Assembly (NCBI RefSeq): GCF_000264765.2
Contig: NZ_CP006664.1
Location: 434,001-498,000, forward strand
Source: Edwardsiella anguillarum ET080813
Lineage (GTDB): Bacteria > Pseudomonadota > Gammaproteobacteria > Enterobacterales > Enterobacteriaceae
Length of the DNA: 64,000 nucleotides
Direction of reading: 5' to 3'
Below, piece by piece: positions 8,314 to 17,142 of the stretch (the first letter of the stretch is position 1; each line of letters begins with the position of its first letter). The position numbers and the translations under genes were made by a program. The notes beneath the pieces are model-generated. The model worked only from the letters and a program-made list of their open reading frames with translations. It was not told the origin of the DNA and did not search any database.

Positions 8314-10914
8314 GTGAATACAGATTTGAAAGCCTTGACGGGGAAAATGAACCAGACCTGCCATCAGGCGCTGGAGGCAGCGGCGGGCCTGTGCCTGTCG
8401 CGGGGCCATCACGAGGTCGAGATCGAGCACGTGCTGCTCAAGCTGCTGGAGACGGACAACACGGACCTGGCGCGCCTGCTGCAGCACTATGGGGTCGACG
8501 CCGGCCGTTTTCAGCGGGACGTGGAGCGGGCGCTGGATCGTCTGAAGGGCGGATGTAGCCGGCAGCCGGTGCTTTCCCCCCACCTGCCGCGGCTGCTGTC
8601 TGATGCCTGGCTGATGGCCTCCGTCAACTGTGGCGAGAGCCAGATCCGCAGCGGCCATCTGGTCATGGCCCTGCTGGATGACCCGGTGCTGCAGCAGCTC
8701 GCCAGGGCGCTGTCGCCAGAGTGGGCGGCGTGGTCAGCGGCAGATCTGCTGCACCAGTGGCCCGCGCTGGCCGCGGGCAGCAAAGAGGCGACGGCGCGGA
8801 GCGCGCCGGGCGCCCCCCCCTCACCCGCCCTGGATCAATACACGGTAAACCTGACCGAGCGAGCCCGCCAGCATCAGCTGGACCCGGTTCTCGGGCGCGA
8901 CGGCGAGATTCGGCAGATGATCGATATCTTACTGCGCCGCCGGCAGAACAACCCGATTCTTACCGGTGAGGCCGGCGTAGGAAAAACCGCCGTGGTCGAG
9001 GGGCTGGCCCTGCGCATTGCGGCCGGAGAGGTGCCGGATAGCCTGCGCGGCGTTGCCCTGCGGATGCTGGATCTGGGCCTGCTGCAGGCGGGTGCCAGCG
9101 TCAAGGGCGAGTTTGAGCGGCGCCTCAAGGCGGTCATCGACGAGGTGAATGCCTGCAGCGAGCCGGTCATCCTGTTCATCGATGAGGCCCATACGCTGAT
9201 CGGCGCGGGAGGCGCGGCTGGCCAGAATGATGCCGCCAACCTGCTGAAGCCGGCGCTGGCCCGGGGAGAGCTGCGCACCATTGCCGCCACCACCTGGAGC
9301 GAATACAAAAAATATTTCGAGAAAGATCCCGCCCTGGCGCGGCGCTTCCAGGCCATCAAGGTGGAGGAGCCCAGCGAGGAGATCGCCATGGTGATGCTGC
9401 GCGGCATGCTGACCAAAATGCGCCAGCACCACCGGGTGCGGATTCTGGATGAGGCAGTGACGGCCGCCGTCAGGCTGTCACACCGTTATTTAACCGGCCG
9501 ACAGCTGCCGGATAAGGCGGTCAGCGTGCTGGATACCGCCTGCGCCCGCATTGCGCTCGGGCAGCGTACCCTGCCGGCCCCCGTCGAGGACGCATGCCGG
9601 CATCTGGAGCATCTCCAGACCGAGATCGCGCTGCTGGAGCAGGAGCAGGCCGGCGGCCTCGATCACGGCAGCCGTCTGGCGACGCTGCAGGAGCAGGCCC
9701 GGGTCGCCCGAGAGCACTATCAGACCCTGGAGCAGCGCTGGATAGAGGAGTGCGAGCGGGTCGCAGACATTCAGGCGCTACAAGCGCAGCTGGAGCAGGA
9801 AGATGGCCCGGAGCGCGCTGAGGTGCTGGCCCGACTGGAGCAGGCCGTTTTGGCGCTTGAGCAAATGCAGGGCCGGGAGCCGCTGGTGCAGACCTGTGTG
9901 GATGAGTCCGCCATTGCGGCGGTGATCTCGGCATGGACGGGGATTCCGCTGGGCAAGATGGTACAGGATGAGCTGGAGATGGTCCGCCAGCTACAGACGC
10001 GGCTGGCCGAGCGGGTCATCGGACAGCCCTATGCCCTGGAGACCATCGCCCGGGGTATTCGCCTGTCCCGCGCGGGACTGGAGGATCCCAACAAGCCCAT
10101 CGGCGTGTTTCTGCTGGTCGGTTCCAGCGGCGTGGGAAAGACCGAGACCGCGCTGGCGCTGGCCGAAACCCTGTATGGCGGCGAGCGCAACCTGATCACC
10201 ATCAACCTGTCGGAGTTTCAGGAGGCCCATACCGTTTCGACGCTGCGGGGCTCGCCGCCGGGCTACGTCGGCTACGGCGAGGGCGGCGTGCTGACGGAGG
10301 CGGTACGCCGCAAACCCTACAGCGTGGTGCTGCTGGACGAGGTGGAGAAAGCCCATCCGGATGTCCTGGAACTGTTCTTCCAGGTGTTTGACAAGGGGAT
10401 CATGGACGATGCCGAGGGGCGGGAGATCAACTTCCGCAACACCGTCATACTGCTGACCTCCAACGTCGGCAGCGACACCCTGATGGCCTACTGTCAGGAC
10501 GGCATGACGCCGCCCGAGCCGGAGCAGCTGTGCGAGGCGCTGCGGGACGAGCTGACCCAGGCCTTCAAGCCGGCCTTTCTCGGACGCCTGCAGGTGGTGC
10601 CCTACTACCCGGTGCGGGGCGCGGTGCTGAAACAGATTACCCGTCTCAAGCTGGATAAGATTGCCCGCCGCTTCCAGCGCAATCATCAGGCCACCTTCCA
10701 TTACGACGAAGCCCTGGTGGACGGCATCGCCGAGCGCTGTACCCAGCCGGACAGCGGCGCCCGCCTGATCGATAACATTCTGTCGGCCCAGCTGCTGTCC
10801 GGTATGGCGGACGCGGTGCTGGCGCGGATGGCCGCCGGTGAGCCGGTGTCCGATATCACCGTCTCGATGGATGAGCACGGCCGGCTGACGGGATCGCTAG
10901 AGGGGAGTGACTGA
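8314..10914 (+). CDS. tssH: T6SS sheath-recycling ATPase ClpV/TssH (EvpH)
   Basis: 866 residues starting at GTG with a strong purine-rich ribosome site. It is a Hsp100/Clp ATPase that disassembles contracted TssBC sheath. Two AAA+ modules are visible: Walker A GEAGVGKT with Walker B ILFIDEAH in the first, and GSSGVGKT with [12 protein letters not shown] in the second. Between them lies the coiled-coil middle domain rich in Glu, Gln and Leu. The N-terminal domain has the Clp_N repeats expected to bind TssC. The stop shares one base with the vgrG start (TGATG). Confidence 0.97.
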   Translation: MNTDLKALTGKMNQTCHQALEAAAGLCLSRGHHEVEIEHVLLKLLETDNTDLARLLQHYGVDAGRFQRDVERALDRLKGGCSRQPVLSPHLPRLLSDAWLMASVNCGESQIRSGHLVMALLDDPVLQQLARALSPEWAAWSAADLLHQWPALAAGSKEATARSAPGAPPSPALDQYTVNLTERARQHQLDPVLGRDGEIRQMIDILLRRRQNNPILTGEAGVGKTAVVEGLALRIAAGEVPDSLRGVALRMLDLGLLQAGASVKGEFERRLKAVIDEVNACSEPVILFIDEAHTLIGAGGAAGQNDAANLLKPALARGELRTIAATTWSEYKKYFEKDPALARRFQAIKVEEPSEEIAMVMLRGMLTKMRQHHRVRILDEAVTAAVRLSHRYLTGRQLPDKAVSVLDTACARIALGQRTLPAPVEDACRHLEHLQTEIALLEQEQAGGLDHGSRLATLQEQARVAREHYQTLEQRWIEECERVADIQALQAQLEQEDGPERAEVLARLEQAVLALEQMQGREPLVQTCVDESAIAAVISAWTGIPLGKMVQDELEMVRQLQTRLAERVIGQPYALETIARGIRLSRAGLEDPNKPIGVFLLVGSSGVGKTETALALAETLYGGERNLITINLSEFQEAHTVSTLRGSPPGYVGYGEGGVLTEAVRRKPYSVVLLDEVEKAHPDVLELFFQVFDKGIMDDAEGREINFRNTVILLTSNVGSDTLMAYCQDGMTPPEPEQLCEALRDELTQAFKPAFLGRLQVVPYYPVRGAVLKQITRLKLDKIARRFQRNHQATFHYDEALVDGIAERCTQPDSGARLIDNILSAQLLSGMADAVLARMAAGEPVSDITVSMDEHGRLTGSLEGSD

Positions 10915-12899
10915 TGGGATTAACGTCGGATAGCCGGCTGTTGTCCTTGTCCACCCCGCTGGGCAAGGATGCCTTACAGGTGGTGCAGTGCCGGGGCGAA
11001 GAGGCGATCTCCGACCTCTACCGCTTCGAGCTGGAGCTGTTCTCCACGGACCCTGCGCTGGAGTGGCAAAAGCTGGTCGGGCAGGCCGCCGCGCTGCGGC
11101 TGGCCTTGCCGGATGGCCAGACTCGCTACTGGCATGGCGTGATCGGCCGGGCCTCATACCGGGGCGCCGAGCAACACGGATTCGCCTATTATGCCGAGCT
11201 GGTGCCGCGCCTGGCCTGGCTGCAGCACGCCCGGGAGTGTCAGATCTTCCAGGAGAAGACGGTGCCGCAGATTATTGAGGCGGTGCTCAAGGCGCGGGGC
11301 ATCAGCGATTTTCGCCTCGCCCTGTCGCAGCGCTACGCCCCTCGGGAATACTGCGTACAGTATCGCGAATCGGACCTCGACTTCATTAGCCGGCTGATGG
11401 CGGAGGAGGGCATTTTCTACTGGTTCGATCACAGCGAAAGCCGCCATGTGATGGTACTGGCCGATGGCAATGCCGCGGTCCAGCCCTGCAAGGTGCGCTC
11501 AGACATCGTCTACCGACCAAAGCATATGAGCGAGTCCGGCGATGATATCCAGTGGTGGATGCCCTCCCTCGCGGTCGTGCCGGCCAACGTCCTCCTGAAC
11601 GCCTATACCTTTGAACAGCCGACCGCCAGCTTGCTGACTTCCAGCGCCTCGGTGGCCAAGCAGGGCAAACTGAGTGACGTGGCGGTCTATGATTTTACCG
11701 ATGGCTATACGCAGACCCGCGAGGGAGAACGGCGCGCCAAGCTGAAGATGGAGGGGCTAGAGGCCATGCAGGCCCGGATAGAGGGCGGCGGGCGCTGCCG
11801 CACGCTGGCCCCGGGCTATGGCTTCAGCCTGCAAAAACATCTCCGCAAAGACTGTAACGGTGACTATCTGCTGTTAAGCGTACGGCACGAGATCGTCAAC
11901 AACCTGCCGTGGCAGGACCAAGAGGTGAACTACCAGAACCACTTTATCTGCCTGCCCAAATCCCTGCCTTACCGGCCCCTGAGCCCAACGCCCCGCCCGG
12001 TGATCCATGGCGTACAGACGGCCGTGGTCACCGGCCCGCAGGGCGAGGAGATCCATACCGATCGGCATGGCCGGGTTAAGGTCCATTTTCACTGGGATCG
12101 CCTGGGCACACAGGATGATAAAAGCTCCTGCTGGATCCGGGTGGCACAAGGCTGGGCCGGGCTGGGCTGGGGCGGGATGCAGCTGCCCCGGGTAGGTCAG
12201 GAGGTGATCGTGGATTTTGTCGATGGCAATCCGGACGCCCCCCTGATCACCGGTCGGGTCTATAACGCCCACCAGACGCCCCCCTTCAAGCTGCCTGACA
12301 ATAAGACCCAGAGCGGCATTCAGACCCGCAGCACGCCCAATGGCAATCCGGAGCACTTCAGCCTGCTGCGCTTCGAGGACAAGATGGGCGCGGAGGAGGT
12401 GTTCATACGCTCGGAGCGGGATTTTCGCCGTCTGGTGAAACACGATGACGAGCTGACGGTCGAGCACGACCGGAGGGTGACCATCAAGAATGACTGCACC
12501 GAAACGGTCTCCGAGGGGAACTACCTGCAGAGCATCACCAAGGGCAAGCATACCCGGGTGATCGAGGGCGACACCCGCACGGAGGTGAAGTCAGGCAACA
12601 GTACGCTACAGGTGGACAAGGGGGATCACGCCACCAGGGTATCGGCGGGAAGCCTCCATCTGGAGGCCGGCACCTCGATAACCCTGAGCGTGGGCAGCAA
12701 CCGTATCGTCATCGACAGCGGCGGCGTACTCCTAGAGGGCATGAATGTCACCGTGAAGGGGAAACAGTCCATTGCGCTATCCGGCCTCAGCGTCGCGATA
12801 ACGGGCACCCAGTCGGCCAGCCTGAGCAGTTCGGCTGAGGCGGAGGTCTCCTCTTCCGTGATGACCTCCATCAAGGGCGGCATTGTCAAGATCAACTGA
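10914..12899 (+). CDS. vgrG: VgrG spike protein TssI (EvpI)
   Basis: 661 residues. The trimeric spike tip is related to phage gp27 and gp5. The N-terminal gp27-like part includes RFELELFS and the YCVQYRESDLDFISRLMAEEGIFYWF motif near residue 145. The gp5-like OB domain contains IHTDRHGRVKVHFHWDR. The C-terminal beta-helix consists of short V/T/S-rich strands from about residue 520 to the end. There is no extension beyond the helix, so this is a structural, not an evolved, VgrG. In Edwardsiella, EvpI is secreted and mutually dependent with EvpC, as I recall. Confidence 0.96.
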   Translation: MGLTSDSRLLSLSTPLGKDALQVVQCRGEEAISDLYRFELELFSTDPALEWQKLVGQAAALRLALPDGQTRYWHGVIGRASYRGAEQHGFAYYAELVPRLAWLQHARECQIFQEKTVPQIIEAVLKARGISDFRLALSQRYAPREYCVQYRESDLDFISRLMAEEGIFYWFDHSESRHVMVLADGNAAVQPCKVRSDIVYRPKHMSESGDDIQWWMPSLAVVPANVLLNAYTFEQPTASLLTSSASVAKQGKLSDVAVYDFTDGYTQTREGERRAKLKMEGLEAMQARIEGGGRCRTLAPGYGFSLQKHLRKDCNGDYLLLSVRHEIVNNLPWQDQEVNYQNHFICLPKSLPYRPLSPTPRPVIHGVQTAVVTGPQGEEIHTDRHGRVKVHFHWDRLGTQDDKSSCWIRVAQGWAGLGWGGMQLPRVGQEVIVDFVDGNPDAPLITGRVYNAHQTPPFKLPDNKTQSGIQTRSTPNGNPEHFSLLRFEDKMGAEEVFIRSERDFRRLVKHDDELTVEHDRRVTIKNDCTETVSEGNYLQSITKGKHTRVIEGDTRTEVKSGNSTLQVDKGDHATRVSAGSLHLEAGTSITLSVGSNRIVIDSGGVLLEGMNVTVKGKQSIALSGLSVAITGTQSASLSSSAEAEVSSSVMTSIKGGIVKIN

Positions 12900-12917
12900 T
12901 TTTTTCTCTCCGCACCC

Positions 12918-12952
12918 CCGCAGAGCCCCGCGCTTCGGCCCAGGCGCTGCGG
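12918..12952 (+). terminator. Hairpin between vgrG and the PAAR gene
   Basis: Inverted repeat CCGCAG (12918-12923) with CTGCGG (12947-12952), with further GC pairing inside around a TTCG loop. No T-run follows. It may stabilise the vgrG message end. The PAAR gene starts 42 bases later with its own AAGGAG site. Confidence 0.35.
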
Positions 12953-12993
12953 TAAGGGAGCGGTACTTACGCAACTGAATAAGGAGTCTATCC

Positions 12994-13296
12994 ATGGGAC
13001 AACCTGCCGCGCGTTTGACGGATATGCACGTCTGCCCGATGCAGACCCCGGGCGTCCCCCCGGTGCCGCACGTTGGCGGGCCGGTCATCGGCCCCGGCGT
13101 TCCCACGGTACTGATCGGCGGACTGCCGGCGGCGGTACTGGGCGACATGCTGACCTGCGTCGGCCCGCCCGACACCATTATCAAGGGCAGTGCCACGGTG
13201 CTGATCGGCGGCAAGCCCGCCGCCCGCATGGGCGACAGTACGGCCCATGGCGGCACCATCACGCTGGGTTGCCCCACCGTGTTGATCGGCGGCTAA
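12994..13296 (+). CDS. evpJ: PAAR-repeat spike tip protein (EvpJ)
   Basis: 100 residues made almost entirely of a PAAR domain. PAAR proteins cap the VgrG trimer with a pointed, metal-bound cone. The motifs are seen twice as GQPAARLTD and GKPAARMGDSTAHGG, with repeated TVLIGGxPAA segments and His/Cys residues suited to metal binding. No toxin domain is attached. AAGGAG precedes the ATG. As I recall, EvpJ was dispensable for secretion in the original E. tarda study, so another PAAR protein may substitute. Confidence 0.93.
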   Translation: MGQPAARLTDMHVCPMQTPGVPPVPHVGGPVIGPGVPTVLIGGLPAAVLGDMLTCVGPPDTIIKGSATVLIGGKPAARMGDSTAHGGTITLGCPTVLIGG

Positions 13297-13309
13297 GGGA
13301 GGATGCGAT

Positions 13310-14380
13310 ATGACTATCTTAGATATGGCGCGTTTACTGGCCCCCATCAGTGAACACCATCCTGCGGGAGAGGATATCAGCTTCGACCCGCTATATGACC
13401 AGATTCGGGAGGCCCGCCGGGCCGATGCCGACTACCTTGGCCAGGGGGAGTGGGTCAGCGCGCTCAAACAGTCAAACTGGGCCGAGGTGATCCGCCTGAC
13501 CTGCGAGGCGCTGGCGACGCGCAGCAAAGATCTGCAGCTGACGGTGTGGCTGTGCGAAGCCCTGGTGCAGCGGCATGGGTTGCCGGGGCTACGGGATGGG
13601 CTGCTGCTGCTGGACAGCCTGCTGGAGCGCTATTGGGCGGAGATGTATCCGGCGCTGAGCGAGGGGGATCTGGAGGGCCGGGTGAGCCGCCTGGAGTGGC
13701 TCAACCAGACCCTTCCCCCGGAGCTGGGCCTGCTCCCTCTGACGGCCGCCCAGGATGGACGCGCCTATGGCTGGCTGGACTGGCAGATCTCCCGGGAGGT
13801 CGATAACCTGAAGCGGCTAAACAGTGACGCAGCGCAGGTGGCCATCAGCGAAGGCAAGCTGGATCCGGATGCCTGGGATCTCGCCGTCAGCCATACGCCA
13901 GGCACCTTTTATCTGACGTTGCAGGACGCGCTGCAGCAGGCCATCCACGCATTCCAGGGATTATCCCAGCGGCTCGAGCCCTTATTCGGACGGGATGCCC
14001 CGCGGGTAAGCGATGTGGCTGAGCGGCTGGAGCAGATGCTCCGGCTGGTGGGGCGTCTGGTGGAGGGCAAGGGGGTGACGCTAGCCCGCGACGCAGAGGA
14101 GCACGCGGTGGCGCCGGCAGGCGCAGAGGCGAGCGCCACGCTCAGCCCCCCCTCTTCCGGCGTGGCCGGCGCCCCCCGAACCCGCGAGGAGGCCATCCGG
14201 CAGCTCAGCGGCATCGCCGCGTTCTTCAGGGAGACCGAGCCGCACAGCCCCGTCTCCTACATTGTGGATAAAGCCGCCCGCTGGGGCAATATGAGGCTGG
14301 ATGAGTGGATCCGGGAGGTCGTGGAAGATGACGGCACCCGGCGGATGCTCAAGGGTGTACTGGGCTATGATGAAGAATAA
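13310..14380 (+). CDS. tssA: T6SS TssA cap/baseplate organiser (EvpK)
   Basis: 356 residues with the ImpA_N domain at the N-terminus (HHPAGEDISFDPLYDQIREARRADADY). TssA proteins recruit the baseplate to the membrane complex and coordinate tube and sheath growth. The middle is helical (VWLCEALVQRHGLPGLRDGL, MYPALSE), followed by a low-complexity Ala/Pro linker at about 270-300 and a C-terminal domain with PHSPVSYIVDKAARWGNMRLDEW, which places it near the TssA class with a short helical C-terminus. The 3' end overlaps tssJ by 14 bases. Confidence 0.92.
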   Translation: MTILDMARLLAPISEHHPAGEDISFDPLYDQIREARRADADYLGQGEWVSALKQSNWAEVIRLTCEALATRSKDLQLTVWLCEALVQRHGLPGLRDGLLLLDSLLERYWAEMYPALSEGDLEGRVSRLEWLNQTLPPELGLLPLTAAQDGRAYGWLDWQISREVDNLKRLNSDAAQVAISEGKLDPDAWDLAVSHTPGTFYLTLQDALQQAIHAFQGLSQRLEPLFGRDAPRVSDVAERLEQMLRLVGRLVEGKGVTLARDAEEHAVAPAGAEASATLSPPSSGVAGAPRTREEAIRQLSGIAAFFRETEPHSPVSYIVDKAARWGNMRLDEWIREVVEDDGTRRMLKGVLGYDEE

Positions 14381-15008
14381 GGCGATCTGGGGAGCCGTCG
14401 GCTGCCTGCTGCTCAGCCTGATCGGCTGCACCTCCGACTCGGCAAAACAGCAGGCCCGCAGCAATGTACAGTGGCGGTATGGCAGCCAGGCCATTCTGGT
14501 GAATGCGCAGACCGCCCCGGATCTGAACAGCTACGACGGCGAGTCGCACAGCCTGGTGCTGGCGGTGGTGCAGGCCCGTTCGCCTGAGGCCTTCTATCAG
14601 TTAACCCAAAACCCCGAACTCGCCGGCCACGTCTTGCAGGGCGGACGTCCCCCTGACGGGGTCTTGCAGGTAAGCCGCTATGCCCTGGAGCCCGGCCACG
14701 CTTTCCGCCTGGTCTTGGATCGCCTGCAGGAGGCGCGCCAGGTGGGGTTCATCGCCGCGTTCTACGGCCTGCCGGTAGCGCAGACCTCCCGCCTGTTTGA
14801 GATCCCGGTCGCCGTAACCCGCTCGGGGATACTGTTCCCGGACTGGCAGGCCGCCCCCTCCCCCGTGGCGCTGACCCTGAAGCTGGATAACAGCGGGATC
14901 GGCGAGGCGGTCATCAATCCGGTAGAGAGTATCCCCCCGGCCCCCGACCCGGCCGACGCAGCGGCGGTGGCGACGCCAATCCGGCTGAGCGATATCAGCG
15001 ATCCCTAG
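14367..15008 (+). CDS. tssJ: T6SS outer-membrane lipoprotein TssJ (EvpL)
   Basis: 213 residues from ATG 14367, chosen because it gives a proper lipoprotein signal: a basic start, a hydrophobic core and the lipobox LIGC near residue 20. TssJ is anchored in the outer membrane and binds the periplasmic part of TssM. The mature part has the C2-like beta-sandwich character of the family. A Pro/Ala-rich tail follows. Translation starts inside the tssA end. The next gene is 98 bases away, the longest gap in the second half of the operon. Confidence 0.9.
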   Translation: MMKNKAIWGAVGCLLLSLIGCTSDSAKQQARSNVQWRYGSQAILVNAQTAPDLNSYDGESHSLVLAVVQARSPEAFYQLTQNPELAGHVLQGGRPPDGVLQVSRYALEPGHAFRLVLDRLQEARQVGFIAAFYGLPVAQTSRLFEIPVAVTRSGILFPDWQAAPSPVALTLKLDNSGIGEAVINPVESIPPAPDPADAAAVATPIRLSDISDP

Positions 15009-15106
15009 GCGCGATCCGGCGGCCCGTCCATTACGAATTACAAATTAAACATGCAGTTATAGTAAAAAACTGCGCCAACTCTCCACTCTGGCCTTTAGGG
15101 TAATAG

Positions 15107-16495
15107 ATGAAAATTCACAAACCAGTTTATTGGCATCAGGGCATGTTTTTACAGCCGCAGCATTTTCAGCTGGCAGACCTGCATAGCCAATTTCAGCTCA
15201 AGCCATTCCTGGATTCCGGACTGCAGGATTTTTGGGGAGTGGGAGCGCTGACCATTGCGGAGTCAGCCCTGGGCAACCAACAGCTCAATGTCCTGTCGGC
15301 TGAGCTGCTCTTCCGGGATCACAGCTATGTCGTATGGCCGGGCAATAGCATCTGTAAGCCGCGCTCCTTCGCCTCGGCCTGGCTGGATCAGAGTCGGCCG
15401 TTCAATGTCTACCTGGGGCTGAAGAAGCTGGACACGATCGAGTCCAATGTGGCCGTCGTGCCACAGCTTGAGGATGGCGCAGGCCGGAACATCCGCTACG
15501 TGACGACCCAGCAGGGAGACAAGCTCGCAGATTTATACTCGGATGGGCCCAAAGCCGAGATCCAGAGCCTGCACTACGTGCTGCAGATACTGTGGGAGAG
15601 CGAGGTTGAGAAGCTGACGGATTACAATATCCTGCCCATCGCCCGGCTGGAGCGCCAGGGCGAAGTGATTCAGCTGTCTAGGAACTTCATTCCGCCGTGT
15701 TACATCATGGGCGGCTCCGAGAGCCTGATGCGGGTGGTGCGGGATGTCCGCGACGATCTGGCGGGTCGCGCCCGCCAGTTGGAGGCCTATAAAAGCCCAC
15801 GAGAAATCCGCAAGGCAGAGTTCGATGCCAGCTTTCTGATGTTTCTGCTGGCCCTGCGCACCCTCAACCGCTACGTGCCGCTGCTGTACCAGCTGACCGA
15901 GTCACCGCAGATCCATCCGCGCAAGGTCTACGACGTACTGCGGCAAATCGTCGGCGAGCTGTCCACCTTCAGCGAACGCTGCGACATGCTGGGATCCCCG
16001 GACGGAAACCACCCGGGACTCCCGCCCTACCGCCATCAGGATATCGCGCCGGGTCTCTTCGCGGTACGCGATCTGATTATTAATTTATTGAATGAAATAT
16101 CGATCGGCCCCGATTTCCTGATCGCCCTGGAGCCGAGCGGAGAGTACCTGACGGCGCGGCTCCCCAAGAGCCTGCTGGAGGAGCGTAACCGCTTCTACCT
16201 GATCGTCCGCAGTGACATGGCACCGGATGCCCTGCAGGCCGCGTTCCGGGCCCGCGCCAGGCTGGCCGAGGCCGGCGCATTGCCCTTACTTATCCAGCGC
16301 GCCTTGCCGGGGATCACGCTGACGCCGCTATCGTCAGTTCCCGAGGGCCTGCCCCGGCGCTCCTGCTCGTTTTATTTCAAGATCGATAGCCAAAGTGAAG
16401 CCTGGCGGCAGGTCGCCCAGAGTTGCCACATCGCATTCAACTGGTTCGATGCCCCAGATGACCTCAACGTAGAATTGGTAGGAGTGAGCCGGTGA
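15107..16495 (+). CDS. tssK: T6SS baseplate-membrane adaptor TssK (EvpM)
   Basis: 462 residues, normal for TssK (VasE, ImpJ). The trimer links the TssFG wedge to the cytoplasmic parts of TssL and TssM. The N-terminal signature YWHQGMFLQPQHFQ is clear, as is FLIALEPSGEYLTARLPKSL later on. The 98-base leader (15009-15106) is AT-rich compared with the genes around it and holds a GCAGTT/AACTGC inverted repeat, so an internal promoter is possible but not demonstrated. The gene overlaps tssL by four bases (GTGA). Confidence 0.95.
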   Translation: MKIHKPVYWHQGMFLQPQHFQLADLHSQFQLKPFLDSGLQDFWGVGALTIAESALGNQQLNVLSAELLFRDHSYVVWPGNSICKPRSFASAWLDQSRPFNVYLGLKKLDTIESNVAVVPQLEDGAGRNIRYVTTQQGDKLADLYSDGPKAEIQSLHYVLQILWESEVEKLTDYNILPIARLERQGEVIQLSRNFIPPCYIMGGSESLMRVVRDVRDDLAGRARQLEAYKSPREIRKAEFDASFLMFLLALRTLNRYVPLLYQLTESPQIHPRKVYDVLRQIVGELSTFSERCDMLGSPDGNHPGLPPYRHQDIAPGLFAVRDLIINLLNEISIGPDFLIALEPSGEYLTARLPKSLLEERNRFYLIVRSDMAPDALQAAFRARARLAEAGALPLLIQRALPGITLTPLSSVPEGLPRRSCSFYFKIDSQSEAWRQVAQSCHIAFNWFDAPDDLNVELVGVSR

Positions 16496-17142
16496 GTTTA
16501 TCGGAAGCATTTATTCAGCCCATGCTCTATGTACGGCAGTATCTGCAGGCGCCCGAAGGCGATGCGTCATTATTCCGTGAGCGGCTGCAGTCATACCTGC
16601 ACCACAGCCGGATCCGGGCCCAGGAGGAAGGGGAAAGTCCGGCGGCGATCGACGCCGCTATGTATGCCGTTGTGGCCTGGATGGATGAGGCGATCCTGTG
16701 TTCGGCGTGGGACGGCGCTGCGACATGGCGCCGTGAGCCCCTGCAGGCCGGCTACTTCAACACCGTCTGCGCCGGGGTCGACTTTTTCGACAGGCTGTCC
16801 GCCCTGAGCCCCGAGGCCGACGGCGTCAGGGAGGTCTATCTGCTGTGTCTGGCCCTGGGGTTTGAGGGGCGCTATGCCGGCCCGGCGGGCCAGGCCGCGC
16901 TGATGCAGATCAGGATGCACCAGCTGAGGACCTTGCACGGCGAGGTATGGGAGGCGTCGCAGCATTTATTTCCAGAGGCCTACCCGCGCCCCTCACTCAC
17001 GCCGACGCAGCAAAAGCGATGGCTGACCCACGGCCGCTTTACCACCATCGTCGTGCCGCTGGCCATCCTGGCCGCATTGTATGGCATTCTGAACTGGGTA
17101 CTATATGAATACGCGGATATCGCGCTGGAGTGGCTGCCATGA
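16492..17142 (+). CDS. tssL: T6SS inner-membrane protein TssL (EvpN, DotU/IcmH family)
   Basis: 216 residues starting at GTG overlapping the tssK stop. The DotU-type cytoplasmic domain occupies residues 1-175, with AMYAVVAWMDEAILCSAW and CLALGFEGRYAG as the family hallmarks. A single C-terminal transmembrane helix is seen at about 185-207. There is no peptidoglycan-binding extension, so anchoring to the wall must come from elsewhere. Its stop overlaps the tssM start (ATGA). Confidence 0.94.
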   Translation: MSLSEAFIQPMLYVRQYLQAPEGDASLFRERLQSYLHHSRIRAQEEGESPAAIDAAMYAVVAWMDEAILCSAWDGAATWRREPLQAGYFNTVCAGVDFFDRLSALSPEADGVREVYLLCLALGFEGRYAGPAGQAALMQIRMHQLRTLHGEVWEASQHLFPEAYPRPSLTPTQQKRWLTHGRFTTIVVPLAILAALYGILNWVLYEYADIALEWLP

